Notes: generated from the letters alone by a model not told the origin. A DNA stretch of 64,000 nucleotides from an uncultured Paracoccaceae bacterium (GCA_947492825.1 CANLNT010000001.1:1116001-1180000); one strand, 5' to 3'. Numbered from the stretch's first letter, positions 54,335 to 63,625 are shown. Translations and numbers: made by a program.

Positions 54335-54490
54335 AGGGCCGGTCTAGCGCGTGTGGCGCATAAACGCGAGGGTCAGCGGATCATTCACCGCCAGTCTGAG
54401 CATTGCAGCGGACGGTATTGCGTCGGGTTTCGTGTTCTTCATTGTCCACGAACTGGTCTGGTCAAAGGTGCGTTGGGCGCGCGTGCAACC

Positions 54491-55492
54491 TTAGTTCAGA
54501 CGCCCCATTGCACCAGCGACATCGGCCATACGCGCCGAAAAGCCCCATTCGTTGTCATACCACGCCAGCACGCGCACGGTTTTGCCGCCCACCACCTTGG
54601 TCTGATCGGGGGCGAAGATGGACGACTGCGTGGTGTGGTTGAAATCAATGCTGACTTTGGCCTCGGCATCATAGGCCATGACCATGCCCATATAGCCCTG
54701 CGCCGCTTCAGCCACGACCGCGTTGACGTCCGCGACGCTGACCGATTTCGTGGCTTCAAATGTCAGGTCCACGGCCGAAACGTTGGGGGTGGGCACACGC
54801 ATCGCAGTGCCGTCAAGGCGCCCTGCAAGTTCTGGCAGCACCTCGCCCAGTGCTTTGGCGGCCCCGGTCGAGGTCGGGATCATCGCCATGGCAGCCGCGC
54901 GGGCCCGGTAAAGATCAGCGTGCCGCCGGTCCAGTGTCGGCTGATCGCCGGTATAGCTGTGAATGGTGGTCATGATGCCGCGCTCAATGCCAATCGCATC
55001 GTTCAGCACCTTTGCCAGCGGGGCCAGACAATTGGTCGTGCAGGACCCATTGGAAACCATTTGCTCGGTCGTCAAAAGATCCCGGTGATTGACACCATAG
55101 ACCACGGTGCGGTCGACATTCTTGGCCGGTGCGGAGATCAGCACCTTTTTGGCACCTCGATCCAGATGCACGGCAGAGGTGTGGCCGTCGTTGAATTTGC
55201 CGGTGCATTCCAGCACCACGTCGCAGCCTGTCCAGTCCAGCTCTGTCGGGTCATAGGTGGATTGCACGGTGATCGGACCATTCCCAAGATCGAGCGTGTT
55301 GTCTGTGACCTTGATGTCGCGACCGAACCGTCCGTGCACGCTGTCGTATTTCAGCAGGTGCGCGTTGGTTTCAATTGGGCCGGTTGCGTTGATCTTGACG
55401 ACTTGCACATCGTTGCGCGCGGCTTCTGCAATATGCGCCAAGGTGCAGCGCCCGATACGGCCAAAGCCATTGATGCCCAAAGTGACTGTCAT
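54491..55492 (-). CDS. Glyceraldehyde-3-phosphate dehydrogenase, second paralogue
   Basis: 333 residues, aligning without gaps to the other gap product through the catalytic Cys151 (SNGSCTTNC). The key difference is at residue 36: INATG instead of INDLG, so the Asp that selects NAD is Ala, as in B. subtilis GapB (INAS), an enzyme that prefers NADP and works in gluconeogenesis. The segment after the substrate site reads LDRRHADLYRAR, against [12 protein letters not shown] in the paralogue. The ATG at 55492 follows GGGGAAGAG. Two LacI-like sites lie upstream. A separate anabolic or NADPH-linked role is inference. Confidence 0.93.
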   Translation of the reverse strand: MTVTLGINGFGRIGRCTLAHIAEAARNDVQVVKINATGPIETNAHLLKYDSVHGRFGRDIKVTDNTLDLGNGPITVQSTYDPTELDWTGCDVVLECTGKFNDGHTSAVHLDRGAKKVLISAPAKNVDRTVVYGVNHRDLLTTEQMVSNGSCTTNCLAPLAKVLNDAIGIERGIMTTIHSYTGDQPTLDRRHADLYRARAAAMAMIPTSTGAAKALGEVLPELAGRLDGTAMRVPTPNVSAVDLTFEATKSVSVADVNAVVAEAAQGYMGMVMAYDAEAKVSIDFNHTTQSSIFAPDQTKVVGGKTVRVLAWYDNEWGFSARMADVAGAMGRLN

Positions 55493-55576
55493 GCTCTTCC
55501 CCAAGTCCTTGCCCCTGGTGCCACTTGTAGGTTCCGAAACCGCACGTGGAAAGAAAAAAGTCCAACAGGATCAGCA

Positions 55577-55620
55577 TGTTAACGATAACATGCGGGGCAG
55601 ACAGCGCGTTACCGCTAACC
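55577..55620. promoter_or_regulatory. Two LacI-like operators upstream of the second gap gene
   Basis: TGTTAACGATAACA at 55577-55590 lies inside the longer near-palindrome GCATGTTAACGATAACATGC, and CGTTACCGCTAACC lies at 55607-55620. Their centres are 30 bp apart, about three helical turns, which would allow cooperative binding. They stand between the second gap gene and the divergent DoxX gene. Confidence 0.6.
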
Positions 55621-55694
55621 GTTTGCGATAGCAGTCGCGCGTGGCAAATCCGGTGGCGTGGACTAGGCTGATCCTCGAATCGATGAGGATGAGA

Positions 55695-56081
55695 ATGCAA
55701 AACAAGGGGATCAATGACGTGGCGCTTTTGCTGGCGCGGGTGCTGATTGGCGCGCTCTTCGTTGGTGGCGCTGTGCAAAAGGCTGTCTCGCCCGAAGACG
55801 CCTCAGGTCTGCTGCGCGACTGGGGGCTGCCCGGTGGGCTGGTTTGGGTGGCACTGGTGTTCAACGCGGGTGCCGGGGTGGCCCTTTGGATTGGCCTGCA
55901 AGTCCGCGTCACGGCGGTTCTGCTGGCCGGTTACTGCGTTGTTACCAGCATCTTTCACCTGGTCCCGAATGACCCCTGGCAGATGAGCATTTTTGTGAAG
56001 AATTTTGCGATTGCAGGCGGCTGTTTGGCGCTGGCTGTCGCCGGGTCAGGCCGCCTTGCGATACGGCCTGATGCCAGATGA
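55695..56081 (+). CDS. DoxX family membrane protein
   Basis: About 128 residues with four membrane helices (VALLLARVLIGALFVGGAVQ, VWVALVFNAGAGVALWIG, VTAVLLAGYCVVTSIFHLV and IFVKNFAIAGGCLALAVAG). The first helix with LxxRxxxGxxFxxxGxxK matches DoxX. These proteins are associated with oxidative stress or respiratory membranes; the exact role is unclear. Several in-frame ATGs lie between 55683 and 55695; I take 55695 because GAGGATGAGA precedes it. It is divergent from the second gap gene across the operator region. Confidence 0.8.
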   Translation: MQNKGINDVALLLARVLIGALFVGGAVQKAVSPEDASGLLRDWGLPGGLVWVALVFNAGAGVALWIGLQVRVTAVLLAGYCVVTSIFHLVPNDPWQMSIFVKNFAIAGGCLALAVAGSGRLAIRPDAR

Positions 56082-56112
56082 AAAAGGCCGGGCACGATGG
56101 CCCGGCCTTTTC
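56081..56112. terminator. Bidirectional terminator between doxX and tkt
   Basis: AAAAAGGCCGGGC, loop ACGATG, GCCCGGCCTTTT. The stems serve both convergent genes. Confidence 0.88.
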
Positions 56113-56132
56113 ACTGAATTGTGGCTTTGCGC

Positions 56133-58151
56133 TTACGACAGCAGGTCACGGACCTTTTGCGCTGTCGCCTCTGCGGTGATGCCGAACTTTTCAAAGAGAG
56201 TGCCCGCGGGCGCGGAGGCACCAAAGCCCTCCATCCCGACAAAAGCAGCCTTCTTGGCGTTGCCACGTTCGCCCAGCAGGTAGCGGTCCCAACCTTGCTG
56301 CACGCCCGCTTCGATGGCGACGCGAACAGGTCCGGCGGGCAGAACGCGCTTGCGGATCTTTTCCTCTTGTTGGTCGAACAGCTCCCAGCAGGGCATGGAC
56401 ACGACGCGGGTCCCGATGCCTTCGGCCTCAAGAATGTCGCGGGCAGCCAGGGCAACCGAAACCTCAGACCCTGTGGCCATCAGGATCGCTTGCCGCTTGC
56501 CGGTTGCGTCGGCCAGCACATAGGCACCCTGGGCTGAGAGGTTCTTGGTCTTGTGCTCTGTCCGTACAGTCGGCAGGCCCTGGCGGGACAGGCACAACAC
56601 ATGCGGTGTCTTTTCAGAGGTCAACGCCATTTCCCATGCCTCTGCCACCTCGACCGCGTCAGCGGGGCGGAACACGTGGGTGTTGGGCGTGGCGCGCAGC
56701 AAGGCCAGATGTTCCACCGGCTGGTGGGTCGGCCCGTCTTCGCCAAGGCCGATGCTGTCGTGAGTCATCACGTAGGTCACCGGCACGCCCATCAGCGCGG
56801 ACAGGCGCATCGCCCCGCGCGCATAATCGGTAAAGCACATGAACGTGCCGCCATAAGGCCGCGTACCGCCGTGCAGCGCCATGCCGTTCATCGCCGCCGC
56901 CATGCCATGTTCGCGCACGCCGTAGTGAATATAGCGGCCTTTGCGGTTGTCTGGGTTGAAGACACCCATGTCGGCAGTCTTGGTGTTGTTCGACCCGGTC
57001 AGGTCAGCCGAACCACCAATGGTTTCCTGCATGATCGGGTTGATCACTTCGAGCGTCTTTTCAGAAGATGCCCGCGTCGCGAGCTTAGGCGCGCTTTCGG
57101 TCATCTGCTTTTTGAAGGCGCGGATCGTGGCGGACAAACGCTTGGGCGCTTCACCGGCATAGGCGCGGTTGAATTCGGCCTGTTTGCCGGCCGATAGCTT
57201 GGCAAACCGGTCTTCCCACGCAGCACGGGCGGCTTTGCCGCGTGCAGCGGTGGCTTCCCACTGTGACTTGATCTCTGCCGGGATTTCGAAGGGGCCAGAG
57301 ACCCAGCCATAGGCCTTTTTCGCCTCAAGCAATTGTTCGGCATTGGTCAGCGCGCCGTGACCCTTAGAGGTGTCCTGTGCTGCGTGGCCCAGTGCGATAT
57401 GGGTCTTGCACGCAATCATCGAGGGGCGGGGATCAGCCTTGGCGGCCGTGATGGCCGCGTCAATCGCAACAGGGTCATGGCCGTCGATGTGCTGTACGTG
57501 CCAGCCAGAGGCGGCAAAGCGTGCGGATTGGTCGGTGATGTCGGCCAGATCGACGGTGCCGTCGATAGTGATGTTGTTGTCGTCAAAGAAAACGACCAGA
57601 TGGCTCAGCTTTTGCATCCCAGCCAGGCCTATCGCCTCTTGGCTAACGCCTTCCATCAGGCAGCCGTCTCCGGCGATCACATAGGTGTGGTGGTTGACGA
57701 TGTTCTTGCCGTAACGCGCACGCTGCACTTCTTCGGCTATGGCGAACCCGACTGCATTGGCGATGCCTTGACCCAAGGGTCCGGTGGTCGTCTCAATCCC
57801 GGTTGCATGGCCGTATTCAGGGTGGCCTGCCGTCTTGGCACCCCATTGGCGGAAATCTTTGAGCTGTTGCAGCGTCATATCTGCGTAGCCGGTCAGATGC
57901 AGCAATGAATACAGCAGCATCGACCCGTGGCCCGCCGAAAGGATAAACCGGTCGCGGTCGGGCCAGTTCGGGGCAGCAGGGTCAAAGTTGAGGTGCTTTT
58001 CATAAAGGACGGTGGCGACGTCAGCCATGCCCATCGGCATGCCAGAGTGGCCGGAGTTTGCGGCAGCAACCGCATCCAGCGTCAGCGTGCGGATCGCTGC
58101 AGCTTTCATCCAATGATCGGGGTGCTGGTCGCGGAGGGTCGCAATATCCAA
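56133..58151 (-). CDS. tkt: Transketolase
   Basis: 672 residues. A thiamine-diphosphate enzyme of the pentose phosphate and Calvin pathways. The N-terminal part has [15 protein letters not shown] and the ThDP motif [13 protein letters not shown] with [13 protein letters not shown]. The central domain has [23 protein letters not shown], and the C-terminal domain ends near RDLLS. The start is a TTG at 58151 ([14 protein letters not shown]), which matches the usual N-terminus; the next Met is 14 codons later. It is grouped with two gap genes, making a small central-carbon cluster on the minus strand. Confidence 0.96.
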   Translation of the reverse strand: MDIATLRDQHPDHWMKAAAIRTLTLDAVAAANSGHSGMPMGMADVATVLYEKHLNFDPAAPNWPDRDRFILSAGHGSMLLYSLLHLTGYADMTLQQLKDFRQWGAKTAGHPEYGHATGIETTTGPLGQGIANAVGFAIAEEVQRARYGKNIVNHHTYVIAGDGCLMEGVSQEAIGLAGMQKLSHLVVFFDDNNITIDGTVDLADITDQSARFAASGWHVQHIDGHDPVAIDAAITAAKADPRPSMIACKTHIALGHAAQDTSKGHGALTNAEQLLEAKKAYGWVSGPFEIPAEIKSQWEATAARGKAARAAWEDRFAKLSAGKQAEFNRAYAGEAPKRLSATIRAFKKQMTESAPKLATRASSEKTLEVINPIMQETIGGSADLTGSNNTKTADMGVFNPDNRKGRYIHYGVREHGMAAAMNGMALHGGTRPYGGTFMCFTDYARGAMRLSALMGVPVTYVMTHDSIGLGEDGPTHQPVEHLALLRATPNTHVFRPADAVEVAEAWEMALTSEKTPHVLCLSRQGLPTVRTEHKTKNLSAQGAYVLADATGKRQAILMATGSEVSVALAARDILEAEGIGTRVVSMPCWELFDQQEEKIRKRVLPAGPVRVAIEAGVQQGWDRYLLGERGNAKKAAFVGMEGFGASAPAGTLFEKFGITAEATAQKVRDLLS

Positions 58152-58189
58152 GGGTCAGGTCCTGTTTTTGAAAGCGTTCAGTCCGGCAC

Positions 58190-58217
58190 GTCATATCAGG
58201 GCGGGACCATAGTTCAA
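58190..58217 (-). promoter_or_regulatory. Possible tkt promoter
   Basis: On the minus strand TTGAAC, 16 nt, TATGAC, giving a leader of about 32 nt before the TTG start. Confidence 0.45.
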
Positions 58218-58447
58218 GCATTCCGGGCAGCCGCATGAAGCGTGACCGGTAAGCGCCTCAGAACAAAGCGCTTCATCTGGTTTGCGACCGAATGGTTGAT
58301 CGCTTAGGCTTTCACCATCGAGGCGCGATTCGGCTGTGAACAGGGCGCGGGACAAACCACTGGCCAGCCGCAGGGACGATGCACCAGACAGGGCGGCCTG
58401 AAAGGTGCAAGCGGGTGCGTAAGAGGCGCGCAGGAAAGGACAGGCAA

Positions 58448-58915
58448 ATGAGTGATATCAATGCATTAGAAGGTCGCATTACCGCGGCGCTGGAACGGAT
58501 CAGTGCTGGGATGGCTGGTGTCAGTGGCACTGCTATTGCGACTAAGGATGGCGCGCTTCAGCAGCAGCTGGACGAAGAACGCACCGCCAATGCGCAGCTG
58601 GTCGAACGGGTGAAGGCGCTCAAAGACCGGCAGGACACCAAGATCGCCGAGCTTGAGGCGCGGGTTTCCGCCCAGGCAGACCAGATGGCACAGTTGGATG
58701 GCGAATTGCAGCGGATGCGCGCATCACACGCCGATTTGCGCGATCTGAACGCGCAACTGCGCAGCGTGGCCGCCGACGGTGCGGCCGATCCAGAGCTGAT
58801 CAACCGCGCGCTGATTGCCGAAATTGACGCGCTGCACGCGCAACGGGGTGCCGACGCCGCCGAGGTCGACGCGATCCTGAACGAATTGAAACCCTTGATC
58901 GAGGAGGCGTCCTGA
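58448..58915 (+). CDS. zauP: Coiled-coil protein upstream of ZapA (ZauP-like)
   Basis: 155 residues starting MSDINALEGRITAALERISAG. Nearly all of residues 45-155 is predicted coiled coil (QLDEERTANAQLVERVKALK, QLDGELQRMRASHADLRDLN). The stop and the zapA start overlap as TGATG. In Caulobacter the coiled-coil protein ZauP is encoded just upstream of zapA, binds ZapA and tightens the Z-ring; position, size and coil content fit that. The sequence of coiled coils is poorly diagnostic, so the name is an inference from context. Confidence 0.7.
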   Translation: MSDINALEGRITAALERISAGMAGVSGTAIATKDGALQQQLDEERTANAQLVERVKALKDRQDTKIAELEARVSAQADQMAQLDGELQRMRASHADLRDLNAQLRSVAADGAADPELINRALIAEIDALHAQRGADAAEVDAILNELKPLIEEAS

Positions 58916-59298
58916 TGCCGCAGGTCGAAGTTGCCATTGGTGGCCGCACATTCGAAGTCGCCTGTCAGGAAGGCGAAGAACATTTCCTTTATTCCGCAGC
59001 GCAGATGCTGGACAGCGAAGCAACCCATCTGTCCAGCCAAATCGGCCGGATGCCAGAGGCGCGGATGCTGTTGATGTCGGGCCTGATGCTGGCCGACAAG
59101 ACAGCCGGGCTCGAAGAAAAGCTGAAAGAGGCTGAAACCCGCATGGCGGGGCTGCAGGCGCAGATTGATCAATTGCAGTCGCGCCAGCCCGAAAAGGTCG
59201 AAGTGCCGGTGGTCCCCGCAGAGATCACCGATACGCTGGCAGAAATTGCCGCCCGGGCCGAGGCGTTGGCCGATCAGGTGGAACAAAAGGCGGGTTAA
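58915..59298 (+). CDS. zapA: Cell division protein ZapA
   Basis: 127 residues. The N-terminal ZapA fold (VEVAIGGRTFEVACQEGEEHFLYSAAQMLDSEATHLSSQIG) binds FtsZ, and the C-terminal coil (LEEKLKEAETRMAGLQAQI) forms the tetramer. It bundles FtsZ filaments at midcell. It is longer than E. coli ZapA (109) owing to a C-terminal extension with EITDTLAEIAARAEALADQV. It is translationally coupled to the upstream coiled-coil gene. Confidence 0.92.
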   Translation: MPQVEVAIGGRTFEVACQEGEEHFLYSAAQMLDSEATHLSSQIGRMPEARMLLMSGLMLADKTAGLEEKLKEAETRMAGLQAQIDQLQSRQPEKVEVPVVPAEITDTLAEIAARAEALADQVEQKAG

Positions 59299-59315
59299 GC
59301 CCCTGTACAGACAGC

Positions 59316-59352
59316 AAAAAGGGGACGGCGCATGTGCACCGTCCCCTTTTTT
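59316..59352 (+). terminator. Rho-independent terminator of zapA
   Basis: GGGGACGG and CCGTCCCC enclose a short GCA/TGC inner stem, followed by six T. A-rich sequence on the left side allows bidirectional use with the convergent grxD gene. Confidence 0.9.
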
Positions 59353-59368
59353 GTTTCTTGCCCCGTGA

Positions 59369-59728
59369 TCAGGCGTTGGCTTCGCGGATCTTGTCGGCGG
59401 CGTCCTTGTCAAAGGCAACACCCTTGTCTGCAAACAATGTGTCCAACTCACCCGACAGGGTCATCTCGGTCACGATATCGCAGCCGCCAATGAATTCGCC
59501 TTTGACGTAAAGCTGCGGGATGGTGGGCCAGTCAGAGTATTCCTTGATCCCCTGGCGGATGTCGTCATCGGCCAGCACGTTCACATCGTCATAATCGACG
59601 CCCATGAAGTTCAGGACACCGGCCACGCGGGACGAAAACCCGCACTGCGGCATGGATTTGGTGCCTTTCATGAAAAGCACGACGTCGTTGGCGGCAACTT
59701 TGTCTTTGATTTGCGTCTCAGCGGTCAT
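59369..59728 (-). CDS. grxD: Monothiol glutaredoxin, Grx4 type
   Basis: 119 residues. The CGFS active site at residues 29-32 ([11 protein letters not shown]) binds a shared [2Fe-2S] cluster with glutathione; later motifs are [24 protein letters not shown] glutaredoxins deliver iron-sulfur clusters and partner with BolA proteins. The ATG at 59728 is the family start; the frame extends upstream into the next gene without support. Third gene of bolA-hypothetical-grxD, with its start overlapping the end of the middle gene by 11 nt. Confidence 0.95.
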   Translation of the reverse strand: MTAETQIKDKVAANDVVLFMKGTKSMPQCGFSSRVAGVLNFMGVDYDDVNVLADDDIRQGIKEYSDWPTIPQLYVKGEFIGGCDIVTEMTLSGELDTLFADKGVAFDKDAADKIREANA

Positions 59729-60047
59729 TTCTGCGTTCCTTGTTCTTAAGAAATTGCGCAAAGAAGGTCTGCGCATAACCCTTGTCATCATATTGTGTCG
59801 GTGTGGCGCGATCGGCGGCATTGAGGAAACTGGATCGCCCGCGCCGGTGTCGCGCGATATGCCCGTCATTTGTGGCTTCAAGCGCGTGATTGCGGCGTTG
59901 TGTCTGACGGATCAGCCCCATATCAAGCGCCTCCATCCCCAGTTCCGGCGTATCGTCGTCGGGAATATCAGCGCGCGCATCTTGACGGATATGCGACAGC
60001 GGCTTGTGCTGTGGGGTAATCAACCATTTCAGCCAGCGCAGAACCAT
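59718..60047 (-). CDS. Hypothetical protein between bolA and grxD
   Basis: 109 residues, basic, with many Arg, His and Gln ([21 protein letters not shown]) and a C-terminal [16 protein letters not shown] recognise no domain. It starts directly after the bolA stop (TGAATG) and overlaps grxD by 11 nt, so translation of all three is coupled. I recall a similar gene in the same place in other Rhodobacteraceae, which suggests a conserved accessory of the BolA-Grx system. Confidence 0.65.
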   Translation of the reverse strand: MVLRWLKWLITPQHKPLSHIRQDARADIPDDDTPELGMEALDMGLIRQTQRRNHALEATNDGHIARHRRGRSSFLNAADRATPTQYDDKGYAQTFFAQFLKNKERRNDR

Positions 60048-60284
60048 TCAGTCCGGTGCCCGTGTGGTCAGCGCCAGCGCATGCAATTCGCCATTGGACC
60101 CGTCCATTTTGCCTTTGAGTGCTGCATAAACGGCGCGTTGCTGCTGCACGCGGTTCTGGCCTGCAAAGCTGGCATCGACCACCTCTGCCGCGAAATGCGC
60201 GCCGTCATCACCTTGCACGGTGATCTGGGCCTCGGGAAAGCTCTCGCGCAGCAGTGTTTCGATGTCATGGGCTGTAATGGGCAT
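60048..60284 (-). CDS. BolA family protein
   Basis: 78 residues, the short BolA2/IbaG-like form. Family features are the VxGDDGAHF segment (with the cluster-ligand region), VDASFAGQNRVQQQRAVYAAL with the RxxxHR-like loop, and the final ELHALALTTRAP. BolA with a CGFS glutaredoxin forms a [2Fe-2S] heterodimer used in iron sensing and cluster maturation. Gene order bolA-hypothetical-grxD matches that partnership. Confidence 0.92.
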   Translation of the reverse strand: MPITAHDIETLLRESFPEAQITVQGDDGAHFAAEVVDASFAGQNRVQQQRAVYAALKGKMDGSNGELHALALTTRAPD

Positions 60285-60310
60285 GGGGCTCTCTTCAGTG
60301 ACGTGCGCTT

Positions 60311-60339
60311 AACTTATGAACCGAAGGCGATTGCGGCAA
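60311..60339 (-). promoter_or_regulatory. Promoter of the bolA-grxD operon
   Basis: On the minus strand TTGCCG, a 17-bp spacer and TAAGTT, about 27 nt before the start codon. It adjoins dispersed repeat D. Confidence 0.55.
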
Positions 60340-60344
60340 GTGCA

Positions 60345-60380
60345 GGCGCCTCCGGCGGGGATATTTATAGCCAGAAGAAG
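60345..60380 (+). repeat. Dispersed intergenic repeat, copy D
   Basis: GGCGCCTCCGGCGGGGATAT leads into TTATAGCCAGAAGAAG. The core (60358-60380) matches copies B and C with two differences. It lies 9 nt after the purL stop codon in the same relation as copy B to the dipeptidase. Confidence 0.75.
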
Positions 60381-60388
60381 ACCCCGGT

Positions 60389-62548
60389 TTAGGCGACTGC
60401 AGCAGCGAATGCGCTGCGGTAGAGCGCCGCAAGCTCGGCCAGAGGGGCCGAGGCTGCGCCAAAACTGACAGCGTCGCCGCCTGCCTTGCCCACCGTGGTC
60501 AATGGTACGCTGGCCTGACCTGCGGCGATCATCAGCGCCTCTGCCTGATCGAAATTGCAGGCGATCAGATAGCGGCCCTGATCCTCGCCAAAGAGGGTCG
60601 GGGTGTCAGATGCATCTAGCGTGATCCCGACGCCAGCGGCCTCTGCCATCTCAAACGCGGCAAGCGCCAGCCCGCCGTCCGAGAGGTCCGTGCAGGCGCG
60701 GATCAATTTGTGGTTGGCGCGGATAAAGTCACCATTGCGCTTTTCGGCCGCCAGATCGACCTGCGGCGCATCCCCTTCGGCGCGGTCGTAAACCTCAGCC
60801 AAGAGGGCGGATTGCCCAAGATGGCCCTTGGTGTCACCGACAAGCAGCAGCAAATGCCCGTCGCGCAACTGACCTGCGATCATCTGATCGGGTTGGGCGA
60901 TCAGGCCCACCGCGCCGATGGTCGGTGTCGGCAAAATGCCTTTGCCATCGGTTTCATTGTAAAGTGAAACGTTGCCCGACACGATGGGCATATCAAGTGC
61001 GCTGACGGCCTCTCCAATCCCTTGGATCGCCCCGACAAACTGGCCCATGATTGCAGGCTTTTCGGGGTTGCCGAAGTTCATGTTGTCGGTTGTCGCAAGC
61101 GGCGTGGCACCAACGGCGGTCAAGTTTCGGTAAGCCTCTGCCACAGCTTGTTTGCCGCCTTCGACGGGGTTGGCCGCGACATAGCGTGGGGTCACGTCAG
61201 AGGTGAAGGCGAGCGATTTGGGCGTGCCATGCACCCGGACAATGCCCGCGCCTAGGCCTGGAATGCGCGCGGTGTCGCCCATGACTTGACTGTCGTATTG
61301 TTCATAGACCCAATGTTTGGCGGCATAATTTGGGCAGCCAATCAGGGCTTTCAGACCGTCGATAGGGTCCACACCCACCACATCGCCCAAAGGTGCGGCG
61401 GCCGGTGTTGGCTGCCAGGGGCGATCGTATTCCGGTGCGGTGGATGACAGTTTCGACAGCGGCAGATCGGCTTTCACTTCGCCGTTGTGCATGATGAGGA
61501 ACCGGTCCTCGGGCAGAGTTTCGCCAACGATGGCAAAATCGAGGTCCCATTTTTCGAACACCGCGCGGGCCTCTGCTTCAAGCGCGGGCTTGAGAACCAT
61601 CAGCATCCGTTCCTGGGATTCAGACAGCATCATCTCATAGGCGGTCATGTTCTCTTCGCGCTGCGGCACCTTTTCAAGGTCAAGCCGGACGCCAAGACCG
61701 CCCTTGTCACCCATTTCCACCGCTGAACAGGTCAGGCCAGCAGCCCCCATGTCCTGAATGGAAATCACAGCGCCGGTGGCCATCAGTTCCAGCGTGGCCT
61801 CCATCAGGCGCTTTTCGGTGAACGGGTCACCGACTTGCACGGTAGGGCGCTTTTCCTCGATGGTGTCGTCAAACTCGGCAGAGGCCATCGTGGCCCCGCC
61901 CACGCCATCCCGGCCTGTCTTGGCACCCAGATAGACGACCGGCATGCCCACGCCCGAAGCGGCGGAGTAAAAGATCTTGTCGGTATCGGCGAGGCCAGCA
62001 GCAAAGGCGTTCACAAGGCAATTGCCATTGTAAGCCGGGTCAAAGCGGACTTCACCGCCAACCGTCGGGACACCAAAACAATTGCCGTAGCCACCGACAC
62101 CGGCCACCACACCATTGACCAGCTGGCGGGTCTTGGGGTGGTCAGGTGCGCCGAATGACAGAGAATTCATCGCGGCAATCGGGCGTGCGCCCATTGTAAA
62201 AACATCGCGCAGGATGCCACCAACACCAGTGGCCGCACCTTGATAAGGCTCGATGTAGCTGGGGTGGTTGTGGCTTTCCATCTTGAAGATCACGGCCTGC
62301 CCATGGCCGATGTCCACGACACCTGCGTTCTCGCCCGGGCCGCAAATGACCTGTGGGCCAGTCGTCGGCAAGGTGCGCAGCCACTTCTTAGAGGATTTGT
62401 AAGAACAATGTTCGTTCCACATTGCCGAGAAGATGCCCATTTCAGTAAAATTCGGATCGCGGTTCAGGATGCGTTTGACTTCGGCATATTCTTCGACCGT
62501 AAAGCCATGTGCGGCGATAACGTCAGCGGTGATTTCTGGATCGGACAT
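60389..62548 (-). CDS. purL: Phosphoribosylformylglycinamidine synthase, large subunit
   Basis: 719 residues, the short PurL form that works with separate PurQ and PurS. It converts FGAR to FGAM using ATP and ammonia in purine synthesis. AIR-synthase-like domains contain [41 protein letters not shown] (ATP and metal site), [13 protein letters not shown], and [15 protein letters not shown]. The ATG at 62548 follows GGGGGAAG; an upstream in-frame start is unsupported. It is 77 bp downstream of the glycine-rich gene on the same strand. Confidence 0.97.
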   Translation of the reverse strand: MSDPEITADVIAAHGFTVEEYAEVKRILNRDPNFTEMGIFSAMWNEHCSYKSSKKWLRTLPTTGPQVICGPGENAGVVDIGHGQAVIFKMESHNHPSYIEPYQGAATGVGGILRDVFTMGARPIAAMNSLSFGAPDHPKTRQLVNGVVAGVGGYGNCFGVPTVGGEVRFDPAYNGNCLVNAFAAGLADTDKIFYSAASGVGMPVVYLGAKTGRDGVGGATMASAEFDDTIEEKRPTVQVGDPFTEKRLMEATLELMATGAVISIQDMGAAGLTCSAVEMGDKGGLGVRLDLEKVPQREENMTAYEMMLSESQERMLMVLKPALEAEARAVFEKWDLDFAIVGETLPEDRFLIMHNGEVKADLPLSKLSSTAPEYDRPWQPTPAAAPLGDVVGVDPIDGLKALIGCPNYAAKHWVYEQYDSQVMGDTARIPGLGAGIVRVHGTPKSLAFTSDVTPRYVAANPVEGGKQAVAEAYRNLTAVGATPLATTDNMNFGNPEKPAIMGQFVGAIQGIGEAVSALDMPIVSGNVSLYNETDGKGILPTPTIGAVGLIAQPDQMIAGQLRDGHLLLLVGDTKGHLGQSALLAEVYDRAEGDAPQVDLAAEKRNGDFIRANHKLIRACTDLSDGGLALAAFEMAEAAGVGITLDASDTPTLFGEDQGRYLIACNFDQAEALMIAAGQASVPLTTVGKAGGDAVSFGAASAPLAELAALYRSAFAAAVA

Positions 62549-62625
62549 GGCTTCCCCCTCGAGTCGCAGTGCTTTTAGGGCAGGGTGCGGCGAAGGGGAA
62601 GGCTCCATTGACGGGCGGCTGCGGC

Positions 62626-63360
62626 CTAGGACCCTGTCAGCTGACGTAGCAATTCGGTGCCTGACAAACCAAGCACCAAGTTTTGGTTTCGGATTTGTTT
62701 GCCGTCGATCTGCAAACGTATTGCTCGTGTGGTGAGTGCGAGCCGTGGGTTCAGCGCGACACGGACAAACATTGTGTTGCCATTGCGTTGTTCGACACGG
62801 TCGACTGTCCCAAGAAACAGCCGGTCACGCGTCCAAATGCCGACACCGATGACGTTGACTTCTCCCATGATCCGGGGCGCTGTCGGGGCTGTCAATTGAA
62901 GCGAGGCGGAAGGGGCGGAGCGAGATGCGCGCGGGCTCGATTGCGATGATCCTGACGATGGATTGCCCGCGGATCCACTGCCGTTGCCACCGCCACCGTT
63001 TCCACCATTGCCGTTGCTACCGCTGCCGCCGTTGCCACCACCGTTCCCGCCATTTCCGCTGCTGCCGCCACTGTTATTGTTTCCACCACCGCCGTTTCCA
63101 CCACCGCCGTTGCCACCGCCGCCGCCGTTGCCACCGCCGCCGCCCGAGTTGCCTATCGTGATGCCGACGCCTGCGGAACCTCCGCCATTGGGTGTATTGG
63201 CGCCGACCCCAACGCCGATAGAACCACCACCTTGGTTGATTGTGATACCGCCTGATGTATTGCCTGCTCCAGCACCAAGCCCCAGACCAAGATCAGCGAG
63301 AATTTGTGACGGTGCGACGCAAAGCGCCAAGACGGTTATATGACCAAGTACACGTGACAT
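62626..63360 (-). CDS. Glycine-rich secreted protein with C-terminal barrel-like domain
   Basis: 244 residues. A signal peptide ([20 protein letters not shown], ending LAD) is followed by about 125 residues of Gly, Asn and Ser repeats (GGGGGNGGGGGNGGGGNGGG), a short Ser/Pro linker, and an ~80-residue folded end ([21 protein letters not shown]). That end resembles a small PRC-like barrel ([20 protein letters not shown]). The ATG at 63360 follows GGAGG by 8 nt. It may be a secreted or surface-associated low-complexity protein. The antisense proline-rich frame is an artefact of the repeat. Confidence 0.72.
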   Translation of the reverse strand: MSRVLGHITVLALCVAPSQILADLGLGLGAGAGNTSGGITINQGGGSIGVGVGANTPNGGGSAGVGITIGNSGGGGGNGGGGGNGGGGNGGGGNNNSGGSSGNGGNGGGNGGSGSNGNGGNGGGGNGSGSAGNPSSGSSQSSPRASRSAPSASLQLTAPTAPRIMGEVNVIGVGIWTRDRLFLGTVDRVEQRNGNTMFVRVALNPRLALTTRAIRLQIDGKQIRNQNLVLGLSGTELLRQLTGS

Positions 63361-63510
63361 TGTGCGAACCTCCGAATACATTAAATTCTTCAAACAAATG
63401 CGCCACTCAAATGGACGCATCTCGATTTTCGCCACTTTCAGAACTTATGCGCGGCGCAAAAATGGCGTTTCTGCGCCCTAAGACGAAGATTTTCGCCAAA
63501 TGCGTTAAGC

Positions 63511-63537
63511 AAAAAAATGCCGGGCACGAGGCCCGGC
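63511..63537 (-). terminator. Intrinsic terminator of the candidate sRNA
   Basis: On the minus strand GCCGGGC, loop CTCGT, GCCCGGC, A, then seven T. Confidence 0.88.
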
Positions 63538-63590
63538 AAAGTCCAACAGGGAGGTTGAGGAGGAGAGCGCAAAAGCATCATCCGCCTCAC
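63511..63590 (-). ncRNA. Candidate ~80-nt small RNA with CCUCC motifs
   Basis: Predicted from promoter and terminator only. From the expected start near 63590, the RNA begins GUGAGGCGGAUGAUGC, contains CUCUCCUCCUC and CCUCCC, and ends in a strong hairpin and U-tract at 63511-63537. GAGGcGGA can pair with UCCuCCUC to form a first stem. Exposed CCUCC is complementary to Shine-Dalgarno sequences. The layout resembles the stress-induced CcsR-type RNAs of Rhodobacter, but I cannot show sequence homology. A 31-codon frame in the same place looks accidental. Confidence 0.5.
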
Positions 63591-63596
63591 GACTGC

Positions 63597-63625
63597 ACAT
63601 AGGGCTGGTTTTTTGACCATTCAAG
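63597..63625 (-). promoter_or_regulatory. Sigma-32-type promoter of the candidate sRNA
   Basis: On the minus strand CTTG, 18 nt, CCTATGT, a full match to the alphaproteobacterial RpoH consensus CTTG-N17/18-CYTATNT. The same sequence also reads TTGAAT-N17-TATGTG for sigma-70. Confidence 0.6.

Noticed and set aside
58152-58447. 6S RNA or another structured RNA between tkt and the zapA operon
   Set aside because: No long imperfect hairpin with a central bubble and no terminator could be recognised.
62925-63343. Proline- or arginine-rich open frames on the plus strand over the glycine-rich gene
   Set aside because: They are the complement of the GGN repeat and have no ribosome site.
63438-63620. 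60-residue minus-strand frame over the candidate sRNA
   Set aside because: It runs through the terminator and has no ribosome site; an RNA explains the signals better.
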